Shown: positions 21,890 through 31,344 of the stretch, in pieces
Layout: every line of letters begins with the position of its first letter
Position numbering within the stretch: the stretch's first letter is position 1
Assembly: GCF_000210295.1 (NCBI RefSeq)
Contig: NC_026741.1
Span: 62,001 to 126,000 of the forward strand
Reading direction: 5' to 3'
DNA: 64,000 nucleotides
DNA from: Trypanosoma brucei gambiense DAL972
Lineage: Eukaryota; Euglenozoa; Kinetoplastea; Trypanosomatida; Trypanosomatidae
Made by a program: the position numbers and the translations under genes
Notes under the pieces: generated by a model
What the model was told of the DNA's origin: nothing
The model's database searches: none
The model's input: the letters and a program-made list of their open reading frames with translations, nothing else

Positions 21890-24623
21890 TGCCCAACGTA
21901 AAACAAAATACACACACGCACACGCAACAACAGAAAGAAGTTTTTTTTTAAAAAAAAAGCACAAACAAACAAAATTTAGTGAAGCTTTCACAAAAGCTCA
22001 AGTTTCTCGTCCCCACAAAGAAAAATGAAAACAACAACTAACGACACTCTCCTTTCCCGATGCTAAATATTTATTTTATTGCAGTAATGCTGTAGAAACG
22101 ATGTGCCTCTCGTTTTTTATTTATTTACTTTCGTTTCTTCTCTATTTTTGAGGTTGTGCAGCGCCAAATGAAAAGTTATTCCCTTTCGATCGCGTCTCCA
22201 GCAACCAAATACTGTCGAGTTCTTTTTTTTTTTTGTTGTAGTTGTTGTTCCTGTGTTATTTTTAATTTTTAATATATCAACGCTGCTCTTTTTTTCTAAG
22301 TAATAAACAAAATGCGTAACACCGCAGCTGTTGACAAAAATGAGGTGTTCGGTGTTGTTGTTTTGATGAGAAATCTCTGCGCGGTGGTTATGCTCACAAA
22401 ACACACACGCAAAAACAAAAACGAAAATAAATTCAATAATAAGAATGAAAGGACAAAGCGAGTAATCGAAACAAGGCCTTCCCAGATACAAAAATATATA
22501 TGAGTGGCACACGCAACAAATGCTGCGGTTTGTGCCCTGGGGAAGTAAAATTAAGAAGAAGAGAAAAAGGAGGGTAAAAAAAGGAGGAAACAAAACAAAA
22601 AAAACAACGACAACAAGCGAGAGTTCTGTTTGAACTCACTCGAAACCTTTCCTATTTTTTTTTTATTTTTGATATTTCTTTTCTTTCGAGGTTTCTCCTT
22701 TTCGTCTTTTTCTGACTTTTCTTTTTTTTTTTCTTTTTCTGCTACCCCACTTACGCTTACCTGATAAGGGTGTTTTGGTGTAATGTAATTGCTTCTACTT
22801 CAGTTGATTCTAACCCTTTTCCTTACTTTCCTCTGCTTGTGGTTCCCTTCCTTGTGTTTTTTCTTTTATATTTTCTTGACTCTGCCCAGGTTATTATTAT
22901 TTTTTTTTTAATTCTTTATTTTTGTTTTATTTATATCGTTTATCTCCTCCTTTCTCGTACTAAATGGAGGGCTTACGAATATAATAGAAATATATATAAA
23001 TATATACTTATATATATTTATATGTACTTTGTGCTCGATTGTGTATGTGTGTGTGTTTGTGTTTGTTTCTCTCTGTGTGTGTGTGTGTGTGTTTCTTTAC
23101 CTTTTACTCTTTTCTAAATGTATCGAAATTCTTCTTTTCTTTTCTTCCTTTTTTTTTTTGAATATTGAAGAATAAGAAAAAAAATATTTCTTTTTTATTT
23201 GTTGTATAAGTGCCCTCGGTGAAACAACCTTGGTATTTCTCCACACCACAATTTCTGTTCTTGTATGTTTTATTTTTTTCTTTTTTCTTTTTTTTGTTTG
23301 TTTGTTTTTTTATCGCTCTCAAACAGCGCAAATTCTATCGGGTTTTCTTTTTTTTTTCTTCGTTCCTCTTGATTTGTTGTTGTTTTTTTCTTTTAATTTG
23401 GAGGGGGGAGTTGATATATATATATTTTTTAAATTTTGTTTTTGTTTTGTTTTGTTTTCGAAAATTTCTCCCGGGGAAGATAAAAAAAAAGAGAAAGTGA
23501 TAAGTGGCTACAAAAAAAAAAATGAGCTAAGAAAAGTAGTGGGAAGCTGTGAAAATAGATTTCACGTAAAAAAAAAAAAAAGTATGCGTACAAAAAAAAA
23601 AATTCTTCTTTCTTCTGTTCTTCAGCAGCGGCGGCTGATTGTCTTCTTCCGCTTCCTGTTTAGTATCAAACAGAAAAGACCGGAGGATGACGGAGTGAGA
23701 CAAAAAAGGGAAAAGAGAAACAAAGAATTTCGGAGTGTAACTTTATATTTTTGCTTTTGTTTGTTTATTTTTTTCTACTTTTCCCTTTTTTAAAAAAAAA
23801 AATTCTCCTTTTGTTTTGTTTTGTTTCGTATTCGCAAAAAAAAAAAAAAAAACTAGAGGTGTACAGACAATGGCAACAACAAAACAAAAATTGGAAACAA
23901 AAGGAAAGAAAAGCCTAGCAGGAGCAAAGTTACTGAGTGAAGACGAACTGTTCCTTTTCCTTGTTTTCGTTTCTGCTTTATTGTCTATTTTTTTTCTTTT
24001 TTCCTTTTTTAAAAAAAAAAGAAAAAGACTATCCTTCTTACAAGTAAAAGAAAAAACAAACGAGGTTAAAACCTCAGTGACCCGCTGTAAATAATCGAAT
24101 AAGCGCGAATTACGTGTGATGTAATGTACGCGTGGCGCGTCAAATTGGGGAGGGGGATCACATCAACAATTGATAACAGAAGGAAAGAAAGAGAGAAAAG
24201 AAAAAGGAAGAAAAAAAAATTCGTAAAGTGTCAGAAGAAACGCAGCAAAGACAGCAATGCAAAACAGTGGGCACATCACACAACTTAAGAGAATTATTAT
24301 GATCGTAATTATTAAGACAATTATATCTGAGTACAGTAACACTGCATATCCCACACACATTTCCACCACACAACAACAATAACAATGGTTATCGACAGCG
24401 GTATTGGTGGCATAACCTCAGAAACAACAACATAGTGATAAGAACAAATACATTTGGTTCGCTCACACACCTTTAAGACCAAGCGTATACGTCATGGAGA
24501 AAGAAAGAGTGAATATCAACAGGTATTTCCCCCCCCCGTTTAACACTCCCTCTTACGTCGTTGTTTTATTTATTTTTTTAAAAAAAGGGGGGGCACAAAA
24601 AAAGAAAAAGAGGAATTAAACAC
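21890..24623. other. Very long intergenic region with strong purine/pyrimidine asymmetry
   Basis: About 2.7 kb with no supported gene. From about 22640 to 23470 the plus strand is overwhelmingly pyrimidine (T and C runs). It then turns purine-rich with many A runs. A GT run lies near 23042-23094. On the transcribed minus-strand RNA this gives a long purine-rich tract followed by pyrimidine-rich sequence nearer the RRM gene. It holds the CIAO2B 3' UTR and the RRM protein 5' flank. Plus-strand frames here encode only Phe/Leu/Lys low complexity. Confidence 0.6.
23040..23094. repeat. (GT)n microsatellite, interrupted
   Basis: Two GT blocks separated by a TTTGTTTCTCTC-type interruption. Confidence 0.85.
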
Positions 24624-25106
24624 TCATTCAAAGGCATTTACGCATGATTCCACTACATTTAAGAGGTTTGTGTTCTCTAACGCAGCAGCCACACGTTCCT
24701 TGTCGCCAAGTTGTTTGTTTACCTGCTCCTCCTGTTCGTGTGATCCAGGTGTAACGCATATGTCAACTTTCATATTGCGCGGTAAGCACCTTTTGAGTTT
24801 GAGACCAATGCAAAGGCCAATTAGTGTGGTTAAACTGCAATGTGGAACTGTAGGAGTGAACTGGACACGCACCGTTTGTCTTTCCTCATCCACACTAATC
24901 AGTTTTGGGTCAACAACCTGAAGTTCCTCCAACGTATTGGGATGTTCCGGGTCACGAATGGTGCGAATCAGTTCATAAATTTCCAACCCGTCGATGGGGT
25001 CCCTCACATCTTCGCAGAGTTCCTCCTTTTCCTGTTCAACTGTCCGTTTCCGCTTCCCCAAATTGCCGCGAAAGACAGTGGGATTGGGATTGACGAGTTC
25101 CTCCAT
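24624..25106 (-). CDS. CIAO2B: Cytosolic Fe-S assembly targeting factor CIAO2B/MIP18 family (DUF59), 160 aa
   Basis: A very well conserved MIP18 protein. It has the NPNPTVF start, the [23 protein letters not shown] segment, [18 protein letters not shown] with the reactive Cys of the family, and the C-terminal [16 protein letters not shown]. With CIAO1 and MMS19 it hands Fe-S clusters to nuclear and cytosolic apoproteins. Its length matches human CIAO2B (about 163). The open frame runs upstream to a GTG and would add 24 hydrophobic residues. The sense strand there is a pyrimidine tract ending in an AG at 25126-25127, a good trans-splice acceptor, so the mRNA should begin below that point and use the ATG at 25106. 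Confidence 0.96.
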   Translation of the reverse strand: MEELVNPNPTVFRGNLGKRKRTVEQEKEELCEDVRDPIDGLEIYELIRTIRDPEHPNTLEELQVVDPKLISVDEERQTVRVQFTPTVPHCSLTTLIGLCIGLKLKRCLPRNMKVDICVTPGSHEQEEQVNKQLGDKERVAAALENTNLLNVVESCVNAFE

Positions 25107-25913
25107 AACGAGACTAATTTCAGCACTCAAAAAAAAAAAATAATTAAAAAAACAAACGGGCGCCACGACACACTTCACTCAACCCCTCCCCTCTTTTCCC
25201 TTGCGGCTACAGAAACAGTCCGCTAGAAATAATAATAATAATAATATTAATTGGAGGAAAATAATGGAGTAGTTGACGAATGAGAAAACAGCAGACAGGG
25301 AAATAAAAGAAATACGTACAAAGTTAATTAAATGATTTATTAACAACGAAAGTATCACACGCCGTTAGCTGAGCAAAGAAAGAAAAGAATCTGCCACAGA
25401 CACGCGCACGTACGTACGACTCAAATAAAACCCAACTAACGGCGATGCAAAGAACAAACTCATTTACCGAAGATTACATTCGTAAACTCAGGTTCGTTCT
25501 TTTTATTATTCGCGCTTATTTGATCCCTTCTTTATTTATTTTCCGTGACTCATCCCTCCCTATATCTTTTTTTTTTCAAAAAAAAAAAAAATGAGTTCAG
25601 CTTTGCAGATGCCTGGCTGCCAACCACGTGCCGCAACATTATTTCCTCTCACTCCTCCCACATGCTCCGCGGTGGCGCCTCACGGGTTCCTCCGCACCCG
25701 TCAGCATTGCAAATGTATTCGATTCCTTTATTATTATTTTTCTTTTCTTGTCCTTTAGTTTTTTGTATGTATGCAAGCATGCACAGGTATTTATATTTAA
25801 TTCGTTCAAAACCGATTTAGTGGGGCACGGAGGATGTTAACAGGAAACACTTTCGCAGCCCACAACACCTTAGGGGAAAGAAAGAAAGGAGCGGAATAAA
25901 ACTCGTTTTAAAA
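25107..25913. other. Intergenic region between nucleoplasmin-like gene and CIAO2B
   Basis: No gene seen. Contains an AAT run near 25227-25245 and a T-run/A-run palindrome at 25566-25591. Confidence 0.55.
25126..25145 (-). promoter_or_regulatory. Probable trans-splice acceptor of CIAO2B
   Basis: On the minus strand a run of T ends in GAG. The AG at 25127-25126 is the first after the tract and leaves a 5' UTR of only about 19 bases before the ATG. Inferred from the kinetoplastid rule that the spliced leader joins the first AG after a polypyrimidine tract. Confidence 0.65.
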
Positions 25914-26669
25914 TTAGAACCGCCTCCGCTTCCGATCGTTATTATTTCCGTTAAAGTTTGGTTTCGGCTTGTTCCGCGGGGGTTCCTGGACGCCCCTCTG
26001 CTGCTGTTTGCTCTGCTGGGCCACATGCCCTTCGGATTTGCCCACCTTTTGTTTCTTAGCGGGGGGTTCCTCGTCCTCATCCTCCTCCTTTTCTTGATCA
26101 TCATCATCCTCATCTTCATTTTCATCATCTTCATCTTCATCATCTTCGTCATCTTCATCATCTTCGTCATCTTCGTCATCGTCACTGTCGTCTGTACGAT
26201 CTACGACCTGTTGGCGCTTCGTTGCTGCGTTACCGTTCTTTTTCCCGTCTGTGAGTGGTACGCCTGCCATGTCATCACCATCATCCAATCCCGTGTCTTC
26301 CTCTTCTTCTTCCTCCTCCTCCTCCCCAGCGTTGTCGTATTCCCCACTTCCACTCAAAGCAGCGGAAAGCATTCCTTCCGACTCCTGCTGATACCCACAA
26401 CAATGAAGAACAGCATTTCCCTTCACACGGAAGACAACTTCTTGTTCATAACCAAAAACGATATCGACGGGAGTTTGCATCAGTTGCTGAGAAACGTCAA
26501 GAGTGAGAAGAGAAAACGATTCACCATCAACTGTCACATACAACGTGCTGCGGCCCTTCACACCGTGCTTTACAGAAACAACAGAAAGGTGAAATGAGTG
26601 ATGCTTTTCCAGCACCAACTTGTGTTCCTTGCCCGGAACGACCTCGAAACCATGAAACATGGGCGCCAT
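25914..26669 (-). CDS. Nucleoplasmin-like acidic nuclear protein, 251 aa
   Basis: The N-terminal 100 residues (FHGFEVVPGKEHKL..., then ending in VVFRVKGNAVLHCCGYQQ) have the length and strand pattern of a nucleoplasmin-type core. They align in layout with the NOPP44/46 N-domain next door (FYGFEV-like start, final HxxGY strand). A Glu run (about 115-125), a mixed Asp/Glu tract (about 160-205) and a basic C-terminus with KKQKVGK and DRKRRRF, plausible nuclear localisation signals, follow. Such proteins are histone chaperones or nucleolar assembly factors. It lacks the RGG tail of its neighbours. The gene lies directly downstream of the NOPP cluster, suggesting ancient tandem duplication. The specific name is not recognised. 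Confidence 0.8.
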   Translation of the reverse strand: MAPMFHGFEVVPGKEHKLVLEKHHSFHLSVVSVKHGVKGRSTLYVTVDGESFSLLTLDVSQQLMQTPVDIVFGYEQEVVFRVKGNAVLHCCGYQQESEGMLSAALSGSGEYDNAGEEEEEEEEEDTGLDDGDDMAGVPLTDGKKNGNAATKRQQVVDRTDDSDDDEDDEDDEDDEDDEDEDDENEDEDDDDQEKEEDEDEEPPAKKQKVGKSEGHVAQQSKQQQRGVQEPPRNKPKPNFNGNNNDRKRRRF

Positions 26670-27390
26670 TGCTTTCTCACTTTATGCTTTTCGGTAGAGC
26701 ACAAACTTGAAAAAAATATCGGGTTTCAGTTACGAAAGTAAAAAAAACGAATAATCGGATAGAAGGGGAAAACAAAGTAAAGGAGGGATTGAAACCAGCA
26801 ATAAGAGTATTAAAGAAAAAAATTAGTAGCAGCAGGTCTTGGCAAACTGAACAGTTATCAATCAACCCAATAGGCCATAGCCACCTGCAAGAAAAAAGAA
26901 GGGAGGGTCAATAAACAGAAAACTAATGCGAAGAGAACATACACCACACGTCCAGTGATTTAAAAAAAACAAAAGAGAATTGCACAGGCACATGACCCCG
27001 CACTTCACTCAAACATTAACTACCTGAAGGAAAGAAAAAAACAACATACAACGAATTACGTCACACCCTATAACATAACATCATCATCGAAAGTACAAGT
27101 TCGCATGCCTTAGTACAACCAAAAATTAAATTTTATATCGTTACAAATGGTCAACCAACCAAAAGACATGAAAATAGATTATTCAAGATGCAATTTATGA
27201 ACAGTTTGAAACGCAATCAACAAAAACAGAGAAAGATTCGCAATAAGATTTAACATATCGACTAAAAACGAAAAAAAAAAGATCAATTAGTTGTGGCCTA
27301 CAAGCAAACAACAACAAATTTACAAACGATGATAGAGCAAAAGGAACAACAATATTCCAAGAGGATTAATAACTGAAGTGAAACAACAGG
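26670..27390. other. Intergenic region, A-rich, upstream of nucleoplasmin-like gene
   Basis: About 720 bases with no supported gene; A-rich on the plus strand, pyrimidine-rich on the transcribed strand, so splice signals are plausible. Confidence 0.5.
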
Positions 27391-27750
27391 TCATATTACA
27401 AAGAGCGCCAGAGTCAAATGCACTGAGCCAGAACCCGTGGCGGAAAGAGTGGTTCCCTGCTCTGCGGTTAACACGAGGTCGATGCCCATTTGAAATAGGC
27501 TCCGCTTGGGGTCAAGCGTGGCAATGGTAAATTCCTTCCCCTTAAAGGATATCACAAGAGTAATAGCACCACTTGCATTCGCAGGCACAGCAATTTGTGT
27601 GAGACGAAGTACGTGGTCTTCGGGTATTTTCGGTTTGACCTTCTGCCCGGCACTCACTTCAACACCGTAGAAACCCTTCACAAATGTTAAATGCAATACG
27701 CCTTTACTAATGGAAAATACAAAATGAATCGGAGACAACGGTGAAAGCAT
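27391..27750 (-). pseudogene. Truncated NOPP44/46 N-domain copy, 119 aa open frame
   Basis: The central part copies codons 3 to about 90 of NOPP44/46 with only three base differences over 265 bases (27413-27677 against 30837-31101). It begins right after the normal Met-Glu and ends where the beta-core ends. The native ATG is replaced; the frame instead opens 23 codons earlier at an ATG with a hydrophobic leader (MLSPLSPIHFVF). After the core it reads LALFVI and stops, so the acidic and RGG tails are absent. It may be a dead fragment or a stand-alone N-domain protein; the preserved reading frame and near-identity mean recent origin rather than proven function. Confidence 0.7.
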
Positions 27751-28370
27751 AGATAAGGGAAAGCGTAACACTGACGTACGCTACCAAACAATAGGCAAAC
27801 ACAGGGAAAAAACACAGTCACATTCAATGTGTCGAAACCTCTGTGTTTTTCTGTTACCAAGCCACCTCCATGACAGGCAAATCATGTCACATCACGAACG
27901 CTTTCATTTTCGAACGCTTAATTACCATTATAGAAGCCCAAATAATCATTATTTCTACCCCACCCAATCCCATTTATGTCTCAGTTTCTTCTTCGCTCGT
28001 AAAATATCTCTGCATTTAGATGCGTTACCGATGTTTTCGTTGCTAAAACACATACTAACAAATAACAACAAATATTTACCACAACTGAAGGTAGAGAAAT
28101 GTGGTCGCTCAAGCGGTGCATGTCAGTACAAGCACAAACATTAATAACAATATCACAATTTCTCCATGCCTCCACGTGCAACACAACATCCGAACATGAG
28201 GGGATATATCGTCATCACACGTATCAATCATAGAACACGAGTGTAATAAGAGGTTAGCCTCGTAGTCAAATGCATAAACGGGAATAATAATGAGGCATAT
28301 ATCACGTATTCCATAAGATTACCCTCTCAGTTACAACAATGCGGCACATCACATGGCACATATATCATTT
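27751..28370. other. Intergenic region with NOPP 3' UTR copy A
   Basis: No gene. The right half is a NOPP-type 3' UTR repeat; the left half is unique AT-rich sequence. Confidence 0.6.
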
Positions 28371-28400
28371 TTAGTAACGACCCCTCCCAGAGTTCCCGCC
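28081..28400 (-). repeat. NOPP 3' UTR repeat, copy A
   Basis: About 320 bases that by eye match 29844-30163 and, as far as the NOPP tail at 31804, 31491-31804. It spans the last codons (NSGRGRY stop) and 3' UTR of the diverged NOPP paralogue. Confidence 0.9.
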
Positions 28401-29471
28401 GCGGAATCCACCTCTATTCCAGACCGCATTTGTTCCGCCTCTTCCGCTGTAAGGGGGCAGAGTGCGAGATGCATCGTTTAGGTGGTGATTTGGTGGGAAA
28501 GGATAGTTGTTTCGGCTGGAATAGGGATGAAAACCCCTATTTATTGCAGCAAACCCCCTTCCTAACAAATTGCTTGACATTCCTTGCCACTCACCCCCGC
28601 TATACAAGTACCTTTCTTCATTGGTATATCCCCTTCTCATTTCACCATTTGCTTGCCCTCTATACCCGCCACCCATGTAACCTCTTCCCCTACTTGAATA
28701 CCCACCTCTCCCGTACCCTCTGTTCATTCCCAACTGATCCGCTTCATGGATTGGTTCATTATAAATGGCACCGAAACCACCTTGGGAAGAAGTGCTATTT
28801 ATTCTCTGACGTCCACGTTGCCTGAAAAAACCCTGATGAACACCGCCGTACCCTCCTTCACCGTTGTAACGAAAGTAACCTCCCCGACGATATCTATGCT
28901 CATCCACGTGTTGTTCGTTGTGAAACTCGACTCCTCCCTCATGCCTAATTTTTGAAGGTCGCTCTTCGCCCTTATCGCCTCTCTTCCCAATTTTTTCCAC
29001 ACCATCATCAACGCTCACAATACCTTCAACATCATAGTCACTTTCGCTGGTATTGTTTGAACTTTGCACTGATGTTTTACAAGCGGGCGCTACGCCACGA
29101 AAAGGCGGCGGCGCCATTTTCTCGAATGGGACACCACTGCAAATCTCACCACCGCAACTTGACTCACCATCCGTAACATTCTCAATAGGTTGTATATATC
29201 CAGTCACATGCACTGAGCCGTTGCCAGTGGCGGAAAGAATAATATTCTGCTCTGCTTTAATCACAAGGTCAATCCCCATTTGCGATACATTCCTCACAGG
29301 ATCAAGAGAAGCGATAGTAAATTCTTTACCCTGAAGGGAAACGACAAGAGAGACGGCATCACTTGTATTCGCAGGCACAGCAATTTGTGTGAGACGAAGT
29401 ACGTTACCCTCCGGTATCTCTGGAATAACTTTCTCCCCGACGCTCACTTCAACACCGTAGAAACCCTCCAT
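28371..29471 (-). CDS. NOPP44/46-related nucleolar protein with Gly/Arg-rich tail, 366 aa
   Basis: The N-domain (MEGFYGVEVSVGEKV, then NVLRLTQIAVPANTS, then GSVHVTGYIQP) is clearly the NOPP44/46 core, but with many substitutions. The acidic region is short and weak (DYDVEGIVSVDDG) instead of a long Asp run. The C-terminal half is Gly/Arg/Tyr-rich with irregular RGG, RGY and YNGEGGYG motifs rather than the regular RGGDRGGN repeat. The last residues (FRGGNSGRGRY) and 3' UTR are the same as in NOPP44/46, pointing to partial gene conversion at the 3' end. Probably a nucleolar RNA-binding family member in ribosome assembly, by analogy. Complete from the ATG at 29471. Confidence 0.88.
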   Translation of the reverse strand: MEGFYGVEVSVGEKVIPEIPEGNVLRLTQIAVPANTSDAVSLVVSLQGKEFTIASLDPVRNVSQMGIDLVIKAEQNIILSATGNGSVHVTGYIQPIENVTDGESSCGGEICSGVPFEKMAPPPFRGVAPACKTSVQSSNNTSESDYDVEGIVSVDDGVEKIGKRGDKGEERPSKIRHEGGVEFHNEQHVDEHRYRRGGYFRYNGEGGYGGVHQGFFRQRGRQRINSTSSQGGFGAIYNEPIHEADQLGMNRGYGRGGYSSRGRGYMGGGYRGQANGEMRRGYTNEERYLYSGGEWQGMSSNLLGRGFAAINRGFHPYSSRNNYPFPPNHHLNDASRTLPPYSGRGGTNAVWNRGGFRGGNSGRGRY

Positions 29472-30133
29472 TGCTGCCGATTGGAATGTAATTTATCTAT
29501 CACCATTGCAAGTAAAAAATAATATAAACGAAAAAAGAAAACAAAAGGGCACATGTTTCACGAAGCAGAAAGAGAATAGTCAAAAAAATTCAAAAAAAAA
29601 AGATGTTAGGGCAACGTAGCGCCATCTGGACAACCAGAAGCCGCAACTTCAGAAACTCCGAACGATCATTCTTACGATAGTAACGCTAGGAAGAATTCAC
29701 TCTCATCATTATCCTTTGTTATCATTATTATTCTTATTCACGCTGATTCATCGTTTATATTTTCTCTCCTTATATTACTCAACCATTTCTTTAGTGTCCT
29801 CTAACGCTGTCCATAATTTCAAGCGCAAGAAAAACGTTGCACTACAACTGAAGGTAGAGAAATGTGGTCGCTCAAGCGGTGCATGTCAGTACAAGCACAA
29901 ACATTAATAACAATATCACAATTTCTCCATGCCTCCACGTGCAACACAACATCCGAACATGAGGGGATATATCGTCATCACACGTATCAATCATAGAACA
30001 CGAGTGTAATAAGAGGTTAGCCTCGTAGTCAAATGCATAAACGGGAATAATAATGAGGCATATATCACGTATTCCATAAGATTACCCTCTCAGTTACAAC
30101 AATGCGGCACATCACATGGCACATATATCATTT
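29472..30133. other. Intergenic region with NOPP 3' UTR copy B
   Basis: No gene. On the right it is the 3' UTR of NOPP44/46 (repeat copy B); on the left it is the 5' flank of the paralogue. About 45 bases just upstream of its ATG nearly match the same stretch upstream of NOPP44/46. Confidence 0.7.
29500..29550 (-). promoter_or_regulatory. Pyrimidine tract and likely splice acceptor of the NOPP paralogue
   Basis: On the minus strand a CCCTTTTGTTTTCTTTTTTC tract is followed by an AG in GATAG some 30 bases before the ATG. The AG is preserved in the matching flank of NOPP44/46. Confidence 0.5.
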
Positions 30134-30157
30134 TTAGTAACGACCCCTCCCAGAGTT
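29698..30157 (-). repeat. 460-bp direct repeat, left copy (NOPP 3' UTR, copy B)
   Basis: Reads the same as 31345-31804 over 460 bases by eye, in the same orientation. Covers the last 8 codons of NOPP44/46, its 3' UTR and further downstream sequence. Confidence 0.92.
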
Positions 30158-31105
30158 CCCGCCACGGAAGTTGCCGCGATTCCCGCCACGGAAGTTACCA
30201 CGGTTTCCTCCACGATCCCCGCCACGGAAGTTGCCACGGTTTCCTCCACGATCTCCGCCACGGAAGTTTCCACGGTTTCCTCCGTTACCACTTCGGTCTC
30301 CGCCGCGGAAGTTTCCACGGTTTCCTCCACGGTCTCCGCCACGGAACCCTCCGCGATTACCACCGTTACCGTTTCGGTCCCCACCACGGAACCCCCCGCG
30401 ATTACCACCACGGAACCCTTGTTGCTCAGTGCGTTGCACTTTACTGGCTGGCTCATCATCATCATCGTCATCATCATCATCATCGTCATCGTCATCGTCA
30501 TTATCATTATCATTATCATCTTCTTCATCATCGTCATCGTCATCGTCACTGTCGTCTTCATCGTAGGCTTCATCATCATCATCATTGTCGTCTTCGTCAC
30601 CCGCGTCAATTCCTTCATTGTCCTTTTCAATACCTTCCTCGTCATCGGATTCGTCGTCTCCATCGACGCCGTCACCATTTGCTTCATCGGAATTCTCTTC
30701 GCTTACAGGAAACTTGGCAGATTTCCCTCCTCTTTTCGGGGGAACTCCGTAGGATTCCATATCTTCAGCATCCACCTCATCGAGATCATCTTCCTCATCA
30801 AAATCACTTCCATCATCAACAGGTTGAACGTATCCAGTCAAATGCACTGAGCCAGAGCCCGTGGCGGAAAGAGTGGTTCCCTGCTCTGCGGTTAACACGA
30901 GGTCGATGCCCATTTGAAATAGGCTCCGCTTGGGGTCAAGCGTGGCAATGGTAAATTCCTTCCCCTGAAAGGATATCACAAGAGTAATAGCACCACTTGC
31001 ATTCGCAGGCACAGCAATTTGTGTGAGACGAAGTACGTGGTCTTCGGGTATCTTCGGTTTGACCTTCTGCCCGGCACTCACTTCAACACCGTAGAAACCC
31101 TCCAT
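30134..31105 (-). CDS. NOPP44/46: Nucleolar phosphoprotein NOPP44/46, 323 aa
   Basis: Recognised by its three-part structure. The N-terminal nucleoplasmin-like core, about residues 1-97, runs from MEGFYGVEVSAGQKV to HLTGYVQP. An acidic region, about 98-225, culminates in long Asp runs. An RGG-box tail of repeated FRGGDRGGNRGN units ends in NSGRGRY. In T. brucei this abundant nucleolar RNA-binding protein is phosphorylated by casein kinase 2 and is needed for 60S ribosome biogenesis, with P34/P37 and the export factors. The acidic tract carries Ser residues in CK2-type settings (SDDEEG, DSDDDD). The family is multicopy and the size variants differ in their repeat tails. Complete; ATG at 31105. 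Confidence 0.96.
   Translation of the reverse strand: MEGFYGVEVSAGQKVKPKIPEDHVLRLTQIAVPANASGAITLVISFQGKEFTIATLDPKRSLFQMGIDLVLTAEQGTTLSATGSGSVHLTGYVQPVDDGSDFDEEDDLDEVDAEDMESYGVPPKRGGKSAKFPVSEENSDEANGDGVDGDDESDDEEGIEKDNEGIDAGDEDDNDDDDEAYDEDDSDDDDDDDEEDDNDNDNDDDDDDDDDDDDDDDEPASKVQRTEQQGFRGGNRGGFRGGDRNGNGGNRGGFRGGDRGGNRGNFRGGDRSGNGGNRGNFRGGDRGGNRGNFRGGDRGGNRGNFRGGNRGNFRGGNSGRGRY
30158..30420 (-). repeat. RGG-box coding repeats of NOPP44/46
   Basis: A tandem array of roughly 27-36-base units encoding variants of FRGGDRGGNRGN. Units are nearly identical at the DNA level, so unequal exchange can change the repeat number. Confidence 0.9.
30450..30600 (-). repeat. GAT/GAC coding repeat (Asp tract) of NOPP44/46
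   Basis: Trinucleotide-like sequence encoding long Asp runs with a few Asn and Glu residues. A similar ATC-rich pattern lies in the nucleoplasmin-like gene at about 26096-26185. Confidence 0.9.
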
Positions 31106-31344
31106 TGCTGCTGATTGGAATGTAATTTATCTACCACCATTGCAAGACAAAGTCAGGTATTGCGAGGAAAGAGAGAAAAGGTTACAAACTCCAAGGGGCA
31201 AAGAGTAAAAAATACAAAAAAAAACACCGCCATCGGACAAAACACACAAAATGAAAGTGTTATTACCCAAAAGTAAGTACCAGGAAACAGATTCCATTAT
31301 ATGCAAAGCGACCTATCACCTTCTTCCACATCCTCTGTCCCTCC

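Noticed and set aside
23627..23700. GC-richer island considered as a possible C/D snoRNA
   Set aside because: A GGATGA-like box is present, but no paired C and D boxes with a terminal stem could be made out by eye.
23230..23793. 187-codon plus-strand frame in the pyrimidine-rich region
   Set aside because: Phe/Leu/Lys low complexity produced by T and A runs.
30116..30850. 244-codon plus-strand frame over NOPP44/46 with Ile/Val and Ser/Thr/Pro repeats
   Set aside because: A shadow of the Asp and RGG repeats read in the other direction.
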